Below are positions 41,761 through 53,363 of a stretch of 64,000 nt of DNA, piece after piece. Made by a program: the position numbers and the translations under genes. The notes beneath the pieces are model-generated. The model did no database searches and had not been told where the DNA came from. It worked only from the letters and a program-made list of their open reading frames with translations. Every line of letters begins with the position of its first letter. Positions within the stretch are counted from its first letter, which is position 1. The DNA is from Telmatactis stephensoni (taxonomy: Eukaryota; Cnidaria; Anthozoa; Actiniaria; Isophelliidae), in contig JALIZF010001531.1 of assembly GCA_029948255.1 (NCBI GenBank), positions 1-64,000 on the forward strand, in the 5' to 3' direction.

Positions 41761-43115
41761 ATGTATAATGTAACAAAAATGATTAAGCAAGGTTGTTATA
41801 TGGCATCTGTGGATCTTAAGGATGCATACTACGCCTATACACAAGAACCATACAAAGAACCATCAAAAGTTTTGAAATGTGAGTTTAAGGGATGTCTTTA
41901 TAAATATACGTGCCTTTCCAATGGCCTATCAAGTGCCCCACGCATATTTACAAAACTACTTTAGCCTGTTTATTCAACACGGCACAACCAGGGTCATATA
42001 AGCATAGGCTATATCGATGACTCGTATTTGCAAGGTGATACCATAGCAGAGGGCAGGAAAAATATTCACAGCACTACCAAATTATTCACGTAACTAGGGT
42101 TTTATATCCACCGTGACAAATACGTATTTTCCCCCACACAAACTTTGATATTCCTTGGGTTTATTCTGGATTCAGTAAACATGACAGTATCACCTACAAC
42201 AGAAAAGGCAGATAAAACTGTCAACGCCTCCCGTCAGCTTGTTAAAAAGGCAACACCTCACATTTTGGATGTTGCAAGGGTAATTGGCCTCATCATTTCA
42301 CTCTTCCCAGGGGCAGAGTATGGACCCCTCCACTACAGGGTACTTGAGCGCGACAAAACCAATGCACTTGTAATTAATGCAGGGAACTTCAATACCCCTA
42401 TGAAGCTATCAGCGGATTCTATTCAGGAGCTGCTGTGGTGGACTACATATGCACTACAGGCAAAGAAACGCATATCATACCCTGCACCCTCAATGACCAT
42501 CCAGTCAGATGCTTCAAAGAAGGGGTGGGAGCAGTATTTGAGGGAAGGAAAATTGGGGGCAGGTGGACCCCATTAGAAGCTTCAAAGCATATCAACGTGC
42601 TAGAACTGCAGGCAACTTTCTTCGGCCTGAAATCTTTTGCTGATCGTACTGGAGAAATACACATTCAGCTCCAGTTAGATAACACAACTGCAGTAGCATA
42701 TGTTAATGACATGGGGGGTTCCAAATCACCAGAGTTAGACCATTTAGCCAAAGAATTGTGGGAATGGGCAATTTCTCGTGAAATCTGGGTCTCTGCAGTA
42801 CATATTCCTGGAATATCAAATGTAGATGCCGACGAACAGTCTCGATACTTCAATGACAAGCATGAGTGGACTCTGAACCCTGGAGCTTTCCAGGCAATCA
42901 CAACAGAATACCCTGAGCTCAATATAGACCTGTTTGCATCAAGGCTCAATCATAAATTAGATGCATACTGTTCATGGAAACCAGACCCTGGGTGCTCTTT
43001 TATAGATGCATTTTCACTAGATTGGCATACTTATAACTTTTATGCATTTCCACCTTTTAGCCTGATCCACGATGCCTCCAGAAAGTCAACAACGACAATG
43101 CGAAAGGAATTTTGA
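41761..43115 (+). pseudogene. DIRS reverse transcriptase / RNase H
   Basis: RT signature blocks: KMIKQGCYMASVDLKDAYYA, LYKYTCLSNGLSSAPRIFTK, then GYIDDSYLQGD containing the YxDD-type active site (YIDD) at about 42010, and FLGFILDSVNMTVSPT. In-frame stops occur at 41962-41964 and about 42092. The RNase H part has MTIQSDASKKGWG-like sequence with a frameshift near 42530, followed by WTPLEASKHINVLELQA, LQLDNTTAVAYVNDMGG and VSAVHIPGISNVDADEQSR. It ends NIDLFASRLNHKLDAYCSW and a frame change at about 43065, where the recombinase frame overlaps, as is usual in DIRS elements. Confidence 0.85.
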
Positions 43116-44237
43116 TTGTCCCTCTATGGCCCAGTCAACCATCGTTCCCACTTCTTCTGCAACAACTTTGCAAACCCCCATGGATCTTTCATCCAAACAA
43201 GAAACTCCTACAACACACAGGGCATCAGGAACCACACCCACTGTGGAAAAAGTTGAAATTGATGGTCTGTCCTGTCTCAGGAACTCCTTCACAAAATACA
43301 ACATTGGAAACGTTGCAGAAATCATCATGGCACCATTGCGATCAGGCACCAAGAAACAATACAAGACCTACATTGAAAAGTGGATCAACTTTTGTGGTAA
43401 AAGGCAGATTGATTGTTATTTCCCACAAATCAGTGAAGCTTTAGACTTTTTGGCAAGCTTATACGAAAATAACCTTAGCTACTCCACACTGAACACTGCA
43501 CGTTCAGCTCTGTCATCAATTTTACATATAAAGAATTGTGAAAACTTTGGTTCACACCCACTTACAGTACGATTTATGAAAGGTGTTTTTGAAAAAAGAA
43601 CACCTCAACCCCGGTACAACAAAATATGGGATGCTTCCTTGGTCCTAAACTACTTGGCTACTTAAGACCCAGCAGAAAAGTTACCACTGAAAGATTTGAC
43701 ACTCAAGTTGCTGATGCTGCTTCTAATGGTCACAGGACAAAGGGACAATCAATACATTTGCTTAATATTGCAACCATGCATCTTAGTGATACTTCTTGTC
43801 TATTTCAACTCACTGGTCACACCAAAACAAGTAAACCAGGACAACCAATATCAACTGTCTCTATCTAGGAGTTTGAGCATGATTGCCGTATATGCCCCAT
43901 TCGAACACTGAAAGAATACTTACAACGTACGAGAACCATCAGAGGTGATGAACAACAATTGCTTATAAGTTTCGTCAAACCGCATAAAGCAGTATCAAGA
44001 GATAAAATTTCTCGATGGGCTAAGATAGTACTGGAAAAATCAGGAATTGACACTAAGATTTTTGCAAGCCACAGCACAAGAGCTGCCAGTGCTTCCAAAG
44101 CTAAGGAGAAGGATGTACCCCTTGATGTCATCTTATCTAAAGTTGGCTGGACAACTGCTAATACATTCAGAAAATTCTATGATAAGCCAGTTATGTCAAG
44201 TACTGACAGCATGGCCTCAGCTATATTGAGAATTTAG
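43072..44237 (+). pseudogene. DIRS tyrosine recombinase
   Basis: N-terminal SAM-like part: GTKKQYKTYIEKWINFCGKR and LSYSTLNTARSALSSIL. Catalytic part: LKLLMLLLMVTGQR, with the first catalytic Arg expected nearby, CRICPIRTLKEYLQRTRTIR, and the conserved HxxR box in FASHSTRAASASKAKEKDVP; the final Tyr lies in NTFRKFYDKP. A stop at 43663-43665, a frameshift near 43735-43760 and a stop at 43866-43868 interrupt it. The enzyme would integrate a circular DNA intermediate (established for the group). Confidence 0.82.
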
Positions 44238-44412
44238 ATTACAAGCAGAAAGATCCTTGTTATATCGTTGTTGTTATATTACTGTTACAGTTCACAAGAC
44301 TTTGATTAATATGATGAGAAAGAAATGATAAATAATTATCATGGATTAATAAAATATGCCTACATATGTACATGCAATTTTCATTCGCATGTGGGTGTTT
44401 CAAAGGCTTTAA

Positions 44413-44520
44413 AGTCTCATGGGATCTCCCACTCTGGTAGTCATGTGATAGAATAGGAAAATTAAACGAGACTTACCTGTAAGTTGAAGTTTGATTGAGA
44501 TTCTATCACATGATGGACAG
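44413..44520. repeat. DIRS internal complementary region
   Basis: The segment 'tctcatgggatctcccactc' through 'agtcatgtgatagaat' is the reverse complement of the left terminus (40892-40935), and the directly following 'aggaaaattaaacgagactt' through 'gattgagattctatcacatg' is the reverse complement of the right terminus (44738-44798). This head-to-tail complement of both outer ends is the defining circularisation signal of DIRS elements. Confidence 0.85.
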
Positions 44521-44798
44521 AGTTAGGAGATCACATGCCCACCCTCTGAATTATCCCTCCCTTTAGGGGTTATAAATATATGCAAATGTTTATTAGTTAG
44601 CATGTTTATTAGTTAACATGTATTAACACACATTGTTTGGTAGAGTGAGTTGGGATTCCCTCCCTTCTCACACCCACATATCTTTAAAGAATGATCTTGC
44701 GCATGCGCTGTGCTATCTCATGTGATCTCCTCACTCCGTACGTCATGTGATAGAATCTCAATCAAACTTCACCTTACAGGTAAGTCTCGTTTAATTTT

Positions 44799-46695
44799 CT
44801 AATTTTGCTGTATTGTGTTGGCCTTGAGCTTGTATTCTGACATAAATTGCTTAGTGTTTTTTCATGTACTATGTTGGGTGTTGGTCCTGATAAGAGCCAT
44901 CCGAATTTGCTTTGTATTGCCACCCATCGTTCGTCCTCTGACTTTTTCGTGTTTCCGATAATGATTTGGGCGTAATTGTCATTTCCTACGAGGATGTCTA
45001 CGTTGTCATTATCTGTATCTTGAGCTGAGTCTGCGATTTTAAGCATTTTGAATTGTTGAGGGATGTTGGCTTGATGCCTGTTGTCTGGAAGGGGAGGGCC
45101 GGCGTGACTAGAGCTGACATTTTGAGTACTTGGTTTCCTGCCTTGAGTGAGAGTGTGACGACTTCGTAGGTTTTCGTTGTGCTTTCTGTTGTCCCGAATG
45201 TGTTTATGTCGAGCACTGGGTGTTTCAATAGCTTTGAGATGAAGTATCTCCTGTAAATGTTGTGTTATGAATGTTCTCTGTGACCCGGTGTCTACGAGTA
45301 TGCGTGCTTGGTAATGTCTTGTTGGTCCTATTGCTGTGACCATAGCGGTTTGTAATAGTGCGTTTGTGTGTGTCGTTGCTGACAAGGCATTTGATTGTTT
45401 AGCATTGTCCATGCGTGTTTCTTGTTTCTTTTCTGTTGACTCGTCGATTCTTTCTTGGTTGCGTTTGGTTCGCATATCGAGGTGTGGTGTTTGAGTCCGC
45501 AGTTGAGGCATCGTCCTTTCGACCGGCATTGGTATTTGTTGTGTCCTGATCTCAGGCAGTTAAAGCATCTTCGTTTCTGACTTAAGATTCGTCTTCTTTG
45601 CTCCGCTGTTTTTGCAGTAGTGCATTTGTCTGGGCGATGGTTTTCGTCGCAGTAGATGCAAGGCCTGGTCTGTTGGGGACGCTGTGAGGTTGTTTGATTG
45701 TGTAGTCGTTCTACTTTGTGTTGGTGTGATTTTGCGAGTAGTGTACTGGCTGCTGGGACCATCACGTCGTCCGTTTCTTCAAGTGTAACGTTTTCGTTTA
45801 TGATCTGACTGTTTTCTCTTGTCTCGATTTCTTTGCGCAAGGCTGTTCTTAGTTCGTTTAGTGAGCTGAATGCTTCCGTGTTTGCTCTTAAGATCACGCA
45901 ACGCAATTCTTCGGGTAGTTTTTTTGAGTAAGATCGGAATCAATAGGCTTCCGTATGAATCTGTTTTTACGTCAAGCGTTTCCAAGGCGCGGATGTTGCT
46001 TTCGCATTGATCATAGAATTTTCGTAAGCGTGTTGTATCTGTAGTGGGATTGTTGATTTTATGATTTTGATTCCATGTGCGCGTTAATTAGGATTTGTTT
46101 TCTTTCGAAGCGTTTGCGTCAGCATTTCAATGGCCTTTTCGTAGTTTTGTGACGTAGTCGGCAGCCCCGAGATTGCGCGCGCTGCGTCGCCCGTTATAAG
46201 CCCTTTCAGATAGTTCATCTTGTCAGTGGCGATTAAGTCGTCGTGTCCGTGTACAGCGTTACTAAAACTGTCCCAGAATGTTAACCATTCCAATGGGTTG
46301 CCGTCAAAGGGTTGAATGTGTAATTTTGGAAGGTTAATATGTGTTTTGAGTGATTTGACATTGTTACTAAAGCAGAACGGGCTCATCGTTGGTTGTATTT
46401 TGCTTCCAATGAAATCATTTATCTTCATTAGGCTGAAGTGGACATTGTCTTGAAAGGTTAGCGCTTGATCTGTTTCCTTTGTAATGGCCTCTTCTTCCTC
46501 CAAATCGTTGAGAATATTGTTATCCAGGTTCGTGATTTCTTCCATGCGTCTTGATAAGCGATCGACAATAGCTTTCAATTCTGTGATATTTGGTTCTGTG
46601 TCCGTCATTATTCGATCCGCGCGCTCGATGTCTTGTGTGCAATGTCCTTTATAGGACCCTCTTACAGCTTTGTTGTGCGCGAGTTGTTTTGACAT
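44799..46695 (-). pseudogene. BEL/Pao gag and aspartic protease
   Basis: Read on the minus strand from ATG 46695. The Gag core shows LPKLHIQPFDGNPLEWLTFW and DKMNYLKGLITGDAARAISG (DUF1759-like). After frame changes near 46085 and 45908 come two zinc knuckles, CFNCLRSGHNKYQC and CLNCGLKHHTSIC (about 45470-45560), then the protease active-site block ARILVDTGSQRTFI (about 45290). Further frame changes occur at about 45360 and within 45000-45230. The frame is cut by the DIRS element at 44798. Gag would form the particle and the protease would mature it; this copy cannot make either intact. Confidence 0.82.
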
Positions 46696-46872
46696 CTTGT
46701 CCCGGGTTTCGTCACCAAGTTAGGAGACGTCACACAGAGCGGTCGCGGTACGTGATTTATTGGGAGAAGACGCTTACATTCAATTACTGACTAATTAGAC
46801 TGATTGATGACGTTACATGCGGGTTGCTAGTCATTAACAATTGACGATAGTTTAACAGTTTATGACAATTAT

Positions 46873-48810
46873 GTCAAACATTTATTTCAATGGTGAATTT
46901 CTAGTCATTCTAGGCAATTAAGGTATAATTACATGTACATCAATATTTACAGGATGTAGAACGACTCAATACAAAATTTAAATAGAGTTCAAATGTGCTG
47001 CAAATAATATCTGAATTCAGAGAACCTCATTTTGCATATAAATAATTCATACATGTCACTGTTATAAAAGGGATGTTCATGAAAACCTTGACAGTTTCTC
47101 ATGGTCATTCTTTACTGATGTTTGTTGTTACAGGCTTGGTTACAAGCCGTAACCTCTATGTCATCGAGTGTGTAAGCGTACGTGTGTACGTGTGCATAAT
47201 TCGGGTTTGCCGAAGTTGACACGAAGTGATATATTCGGCAGGCATTCTGAATTGACTCGAGGTTTACTTAGTCAGTTTTAGTTAATTTTAATGACTGAAA
47301 TATAATTCACTCCAAGAAATATTGTCTTTTCATTATCCATTATTGCTCTTCTTATATAAATCTCTTCATCTACGTGAACTGTGTTGCACATTTTTCGATA
47401 AATATGGCATTTATGACGATCTCCCGAAAGAGACATGAAACCCAGTGCTAGTTGTTTGATTTTGTGATGTAGTCAGTTAAGAAATATTTGCCATTTGCCA
47501 TAGTCAATAGTTGCGATTATTATATGAATATTTCTGCTTGAGTGAAAGTTTTTGCAATTTTTTATAAACATTGGGTTTACGAAGACATTCTGAACGAACT
47601 GAGAGCACCCGTGCAAGCATGGGCATTTAAGCTTACTAACCGATTGAGAGCTTGATTACATTGTGAGTTTATACCGCTTTGAATGAAATAATCTTGTGCT
47701 ATTTTGCCTACACAGCCAGATGTAGTTTTCAGCGATGTACACAAGCTCTTTTCGATTTATGGTTTTGCAGATTTCTGTAATGCTTGTTGAGAATTTCGGC
47801 GACCGTTTGTAGTTTGGATCATGGCGTTCGTCGATCTCACTGACGATTGTTGGTTTTACGCTATAGCTAGTTAGCATTTTAAAATACAAAAGTTTCCTAT
47901 ATTTCTTTGCATTCCTGCCATTAATTTCACTGTTGATTAGGTTTGAAACCTCGGCGTGTTTACTCTTAGGTTTTAATAAGTCTGGGTGAGTAAACTGGGT
48001 TTAATTTTATTCAATAAAATATTTTTAATATTAAAATTAAATTTATCTTTCTTGAATGGAGCCTTTGTGTGTCCTTGGGGATGTCTATATAGTGTTTTGG
48101 AAACTTTTGCTACCTCTCGATTGAGGCGTACTGCATGACCTTGTTTTAGTTGTTTTAAAATGTGAAATGTCACGGTGATGTCACGCAAGGTGTGCAGAAT
48201 CCCCATGAAAGCTTGAAATTTTGATTTTGACACTTGCATGTGTGTGCTTTTGCCTTCATGTTTATTTTTCATGAACTGTATTTTTAAAATTACTTCAAAT
48301 TAAATTTATTTGAATAATTTCACAGTCTTAGAGCAAACATAAAAAATTCTTTGTTTTCCATTGTTTAGCTAGTACAATTTCACAGATTAAGTGCAATCAC
48401 TCTACTTCTTTCATGGTTTTAGTCATTACATATATTTCTACAGTTTATCTTTTCTCTCAACTTGTTGTTTTTGATTATTTTACCTGTAACCACATGTCCT
48501 CTTAGAGGGCTTTTATTTAGACGTGGGTTCATGGTCACCAGGGGCACTGTTCTTGGTGTTACCACTGCCTTCTTTGTTGCTGTCTTCCTTTGGGACTAGA
48601 TAAAGAACTTTAAATCAATTTAAATGCATGTAAAAGTCAATTTACACAGCCAACTTTTTGTTTGACATACCCTCTAAGGCTTTTTGTTGCTCAATGCTGA
48701 TATAACATATATATAGCGAGTAGGATCAGCTTGATACAAGACGTTGTTGCCAGGAAATATAAATACTGTAGAATTAGGTAGGAAACATCCCCGAACTACC
48801 AGGAGTAGGT
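46873..48810. other. Unassigned stretch
   Basis: No gene recognised. Minus ORFs at 47656-47889 and 47973-48272 have no known domain. No strong repeats. Confidence 0.4.
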
Positions 48811-48815
48811 AAGTA

Positions 48816-48932
48816 GAGCAGTTTTTGTATGAGTGGGAAACTGACGGTACTGTACCGTGACCGTGTCAGTACCGTAATGTCGACAAAAACATAACTGGTA
48901 CGGTCAGTTCCCCCCTCATACGAAAACCGCTC
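48816..48932. mobile_element. MITE, TA target duplication
   Basis: Left 'gagcagtttttgtatgagtg' with 'ggaaactgac', right 'gtcagttcccccctcatacg' with 'aaaaccgctc'; the pair TA lies outside both ends (48814-48815, 48933-48934). 117 bp, no ORF. TA duplication suggests a Tc1/mariner-type origin (inference). Confidence 0.78.
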
Positions 48933-49065
48933 TATTATAAAACTAAGTGTACTGACGAAGGCTGAAAGGGCCGAAACGTTTACCAATAAAATTTTTAAGA
49001 CCAGCAAGTAGTTCGTGGATGCCTCCTACCTATTATTCTACAGTACGTCAGTCAAGAAATCATCA

Positions 49066-49200
49066 ATTTATAAATTAATAAAATTATTATAAATTATTAT
49101 AATTTATAAATTATAAATTATAAATTATAAATTATTATTATAAATTATAAATTATAAATTTATTAATTAATTTATTTATAAATTAATTTATTAATTAATT
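49066..49200. repeat. A+T low-complexity tract ('aaattat' units)
   Basis: Pure A/T sequence built mainly from 'ataaatt' and 'attaatt'. Confidence 0.9.
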
Positions 49201-49258
49201 AGTGAATTTATCATTTAGGAATAAATTATAGCCTACGTAATTCAACTCGGGAGGCATG

Positions 49259-49524
49259 TAAAATGGAACAAGGCTGCTCTAGCATGGCTTCATTTTGATG
49301 CTTGATTTTGATTCTCAGTTTTGGAGCTTTTTGAGGCGTTTTACATGCCTTCCCATCAATTATATGGTGTATATCAGAGAGATGGGCACGTCCATCCTCA
49401 CCAATTATATTAAATATTTCCCAAATATTTCCCCAAACATTCACAGTCACACAATCTTCATTGGCAAGATTATAACGAGTTTATGATCATGTTTCGTCGA
49501 GATAAAAATAGCATTAAAAAATAC
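49259..49524 (-). repeat. 266-bp repeat carrying a conserved ORF, copy 1
   Basis: Same length as 51683-51948 and differing at only two positions that I could find. The minus strand is open over the repeat: LANEDCVTVNVWGNIWEIFN, EDGRAHLSDIHHIIDGKACK, KAPKLRIKIKHQNEAM. Neither tRNA-like boxes nor inverted ends are evident, so it is not an obvious SINE or MITE. It may be a recently duplicated exon-like fragment or the end of a retroelement. Confidence 0.8.
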
Positions 49525-50110
49525 CACATAACTGAGTTTTTGGCAATACATTAATAGAAAAGTTACAAATATATCAAGACAGTGCGAATCCTACCTCCAT
49601 AGTAATGATAGTTCGTTGAAAAGCAGCAGATTTTGAAGATAGTTGCTAGAAATTTATTCCAAAACTGAAGCAACTACAAATCAACAGGTGCAAAGCAGAT
49701 GTAACCAGGCCTACCACAGGCTACCCAATTTTGATCAGATTACACTATTCATCTGGAAATCATTTTTAACAATATAAGAATTCATTTTTTTACAGTTTTT
49801 ATTCAATACTTCACAGAATAGAAAGAAAGAGAAGATATTCTTTTTAGATTACAATAAAAAGAACTATTTAAAGAATTTCACTGCGACCTCTAAATATCTA
49901 AGGTAAAGTGACCTATCATGTCGTCAGAAGAGGCACTTCAATAAGCACATCGTTTTGTATTGCTAGGGTCCTCCTTTATTTAGCCTCGTTTCCATGCTGA
50001 TATTTTGAATGACATATTTTAACTGCTTATATCCTTAATTACTTGAAGATTTGAGATGGGATCCATATCCAATATTTTTCAGGTTTCAAGCTACCTTTCT
50101 GCTAAATTTG
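49525..50110. other. Unassigned stretch
   Basis: No supported feature. Confidence 0.4.
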
Positions 50111-50116
50111 ATGCTT

Positions 50117-50735
50117 CTATGGCAAATCCCACAATTCACCCAAAAACTTGCACGAATCTGCTGGACTATCTTTCACATTCAATATCTTCCAATTTATAGT
50201 CACAGTATCCCACTCTTTATGTGTGTTAAGGGTATCTAAGATGGTAACTGGTTCAACTTGGATGACTGTTGTCTCTTCATACTGAAATGAGTACTCGCAT
50301 TGTTGTGGGATGGTTATGTTGGTCATATCGTTGACTATGATTTTTTCTTTGTCTTCAGTTTGCATGAAGTTTCACAGGAGTATGGTTATTTTGACTCTCT
50401 AGTAGTAATTGTCTCGTGTGTGGAATAGAGGAGTGCTTCTTGAGTGTCTTTGGGTGAAGTTTGCAGAACGAACGAGCAGTAGTCCATAGTGTTACCTCTA
50501 TTTCGTCTTGGAAGTGATAGGTTGTGAATGTACCCTATCAGTGTTTCTTCAAGGACAAAGCCATCTCTTTGAAAGTCGCTTTTCTTTTTGAAACAAGCCT
50601 CTTCGTTGGATGGGGATTAGAAAGGCGTCAGAGAAGATTTTGATGACACTGGAGTGCTTGGCGACATAGGAGCAGTAATTTTTGGGGATGCTTGAGTGCT
50701 TGGCGATGTAGGAGCAAATGTCGTGAAACAAATGT
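50117..50735 (-). pseudogene. Broken minus-strand gene, C-terminal part (OB-fold-like repetitive protein)
   Basis: Minus strand, from high to low coordinate: a Ser/Thr/Pro-rich run (TSPSTQASPKITAPMSPSTP), one stop (about 50625), then FVLEETLIGYIHNLSLPRRN and MDYCSFVLQTSPKDTQEALL, then after another break QTEDKEKIIVNDMTNITI, CEYSFQYEETTVIQV and KEWDTVTINWKI. The order 'giih.Ls..rr...n..yc.f.lQts....reallys' followed by 'e..wd.vti..ki' resembles a repetitive cnidarian protein that I believe carries an OB fold (from memory, unchecked). The Ser/Thr/Pro run seems to continue the similar run at 53060-53190, with an insertion between. Confidence 0.45.
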
Positions 50736-50990
50736 TTGGATGTTACCAATGATTCTTATTTAATATGGTAAAATTATGTTAACACAATTTCAACAGTAAT
50801 GATCATAATATGAATGTTATAAGCATGTTATAAGTAACAAAATGCTGTAAACAACAATTATGTACTGTAAATAATTATGATCTCAATAAAAGTAACAAGG
50901 AACACAGAAAACTATTTTGTGGTTTGCATTGATCTATAATGTAGTGAGAGAACTTGAAGATGTTGACTGTTCATCACAATTATATCCACT

Positions 50991-52792
50991 TCAATTCATC
51001 CACGATTGAACATTTTCAGCTGGGTAATAGGCCCCATGTTGTCCAGGTTGGTGATAGGATGGATGGTGATAAGGTGCTTGCATAATTGGCATCTGACTTC
51101 TGGACAAAAGTTGCAGTGCTGCAAGCTCATGTTGTCTTTCTTCTCTCCTTCTCTCGGCATCAATTTTAGCTTGTTCTTATTGCAATTCCACTTCTCTTTT
51201 ATGTCGTTCTTCTTCCATTTTGAAAAATCTAGTTGACGAAAACATTGGTCTAATAAATATATATACTTAAAATTATAGTGTAATGAATATAACTTATTAG
51301 ACAGTTTGATGCATAGCATGGCTGGATATTTTACAAGTTTGTGGCTTGTCAAAATAAAAGTGAATAAGTAAGATATCCAGCCACACTGCATATCAAAATC
51401 CATAATAAGTTATTTATTATCCAGTGGTCTCCTTGAAACTCAAAACAAGAGGAATAAAATTAGACAAGTAAAAATAATACCAGAATTTATACTTGCTCCT
51501 GACCTATGGGGGGATATTTTTACTTGTCCATGACAAGTTGGATAAAAAATAGTTCTCTGTTTTCTATTTATTGTATCATATATTGTTGATTATATTACAT
51601 TCATAATGCTAGTTTGGATTTATGGGGTTTAAAGTGAAATCATTTAACATTTCCCATCATTCAATTTAAATTGAATTCAAATTAAAATGGAACAAGGCTG
51701 CTCTAGCATGGCTTCATTTTGATGCTTGATTTTGATTCTCAGTTTTGGAGCTTTTTGAGGCGTTTTACATGCCTTCCCATCGATTATATGGTGTATATCA
51801 GAGAGATGGGCACGTCCATCCTCACCAATTATATTAAATATTTCCCAAATATTTCCCCAAACATTCACAGTCACACAATCTTCATTGGCAAGATTATAAC
51901 GAGTTTATGATCATGTTTCGTTGAGATAAAAATAGCATTAAAAAATACTTTCAATAAAATTACCATTCCATCTTTTGAATCTAGTTCAGGCTAATCGTCC
52001 TCTTCTACTTTAGACTCTAATTCTTGTTCTGGGTTTGTCCCTTCTACACTCTCATCCTCATTATCTTCATTATTTTGCTCACTAGCACCATCTTAAACAT
52101 GAATACAAAATATTAGAAAATTGCTGAATGCTTACACATGATATAATTTATATTTACATATAAATACAATCATACTTATTTACTATATTATTAGGGAGAG
52201 GGAAAATCCTTCATATTCGTAAGCCCTACTGCATAAATGAATAGCCTAAAAGTAAAGGCTGACTAATTTGAAAAGATATATCAGACTCAATAATTAGTAA
52301 GAATTACCATTGTGATGTTCTTGTTTGTCTTCTTCCATTTCCACACCAAAAGTATTGTCAAGTGAACTGTCAAAGACTTCTGGAGGTTCTACAACGGCTC
52401 TAAGTCCATAAATTCTATCCATCTGGTCAAAAAACCTCTACTTTCGTGTTCGTCCTCTACCACTCTTTTTTGGGGGGGATTTTTTTTCTTTATATTTTTG
52501 TCTTAACTTTCTGATTTTGTTAACAATAGCAGCTACATCATATTTGATCCCTAAGGGGATATATATATAAAGATTAACTCTCTCTCTCAGGTAAAATTAA
52601 GCTTTCAACATCTTCACATGAAAATTTATGCTTTTGCAGATCAATCATTAGGCTTTTAGAGTTGTCCAAGTTATATTTAATAGTTTCTTCTTGTAATAAT
52701 GTACAAAGTGCATCCACTTCTTCGTGTTTCCAAGTTGTTCTTTCAGTTTTTTCATTGCAACTAGTACTTTTAGGTTTAATTTTGGCCTCCAT
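50991..52792 (-). pseudogene. Myb/SANT-like transposon protein gene
   Basis: Minus strand. Starts MEAKIKPKSTSCNEKTERTT at 52792; the domain has TWKHEEVDALCTLLQEET, then GIKYDVAAIVNKIRKLRQKY and KSGRGRTRK (about 52440-52550) after a break near 52550-52575. A TAG follows that basic stretch, then FFDQMDRIYGLRAVVEPPEV. An acidic exon (51991-52091: SEQNNEDNEDESVEGTN) and a coiled exon (50991-51230: EEERHKREVELQ, a stop, DAERRREERQHELAALQLL) complete the usual Harbinger Myb-protein layout. The 266-bp repeat copy 2 lies in the last intron. No matching DDE gene is present beside it. Confidence 0.6.
51683..51948 (-). repeat. 266-bp repeat carrying a conserved ORF, copy 2
   Basis: Near-identical to 49259-49524; the two differences seen are in 'cccatcgattat' and 'tttcgttgag'. 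Flanking sequences differ completely, and both copies have the same orientation. Confidence 0.82.
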
Positions 52793-52939
52793 TTTGTGGC
52801 AGAGTGAACATGTGCAATAGTATTCACGCATGCTCTATGAGACAATTTTTACACGAGTGTGGAACTCGGCAAGGTGCCGTTTTTTTGTCGCAGAAAGGAC
52901 CCCGTCGACACATAGTCAGAAATCTCAAATGTAGATCGT

Positions 52940-53036
52940 CAAGGCAAGGCAGAACACAACTGTTTACACGCACAATTTTATCCTTGCCTTGCCGAAAAAT
53001 AGAATCATCCTTGCCAAAATTCATCCTTGCCTTGCC
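52940..53036. repeat. Cluster of 'ccttgccttgcc' motifs
   Basis: 'tccttgccttgcc' at 52981 and 53024, 'tccttgcc' at 53008, and the inverse 'aaggcaaggc' at 52941. Located between the Myb/SANT gene start and a putative element end ('actgtgtaaatggggttt', 53048-53065). Possibly subterminal protein-binding sites (inference). Confidence 0.7.
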
Positions 53037-53363
53037 AGTTTGGCTCACTGTGTAAATGGGGTTTAAGTCTTCCCGATGTAAGAGTAGATTTTGATGCTGT
53101 AGGAGTAGATTTTGGCAGTGTTGAGGTAGACATCCTGAATAGATCAACCTCCACACTTCCACTATCTGGACCATGAGGTGTAATCTGCTCCTTTTGTAGT
53201 ACATCGTAGGATCGAAAATCCTACAATTTGATTGGCTGTAATTTTTTTATTGATCTGATTGGACGAATTTTTAGATCTACGTCTGACGAAACAGTGTTTT
53301 GGTCGTTTTAGGGTCAATCTTTGTGAATTTGGTTGATTTTACAGTGTGATTGTCGATTTAGAT

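Larger units (their letters stand above)
40892..44798 (+). mobile_element. DIRS-type tyrosine-recombinase retrotransposon nested in the BEL element
   Basis: The left terminus 'attctatcacatgactccca' through 'gatcccatgagatagcac' and 'gcgcatgcgcaagatcatt' is inverted at the right terminus (44693-44798), which reads 'aatgatcttgcgcatgcgct' and ends 'ctcgtttaatttt'. There is no target duplication, as expected. The order is gag remnant, RT/RNase H, tyrosine recombinase, internal complementary region. Frames carry several stops and shifts, and part of gag-RT is deleted, so the copy is nonautonomous. It interrupts BEL pol just after the protease. Confidence 0.85.
40102..46867 (-). mobile_element. BEL/Pao LTR retrotransposon, broken, with nested DIRS element
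   Basis: Direct terminal repeats of 141-148 bp (40102-40242 and 46720-46867) start TGTCATAAACTG on the minus strand; both flanks carry 'attat' (40096-40100, 46868-46872), a 5-bp target duplication. A purine-rich tract 'ggaccaggaggg' directly precedes the 3' LTR, and a putative primer-binding segment follows the 5' LTR. Gag and protease are recognisable; reverse transcriptase to integrase is almost wholly deleted. LTRs differ at several positions and by small indels, so the copy is not very recent. Confidence 0.85.

Noticed and set aside
42443..42949. Minus-strand ORFs over the DIRS RNase H region
   Set aside because: Antisense shadows of the RT/RNase H frame.
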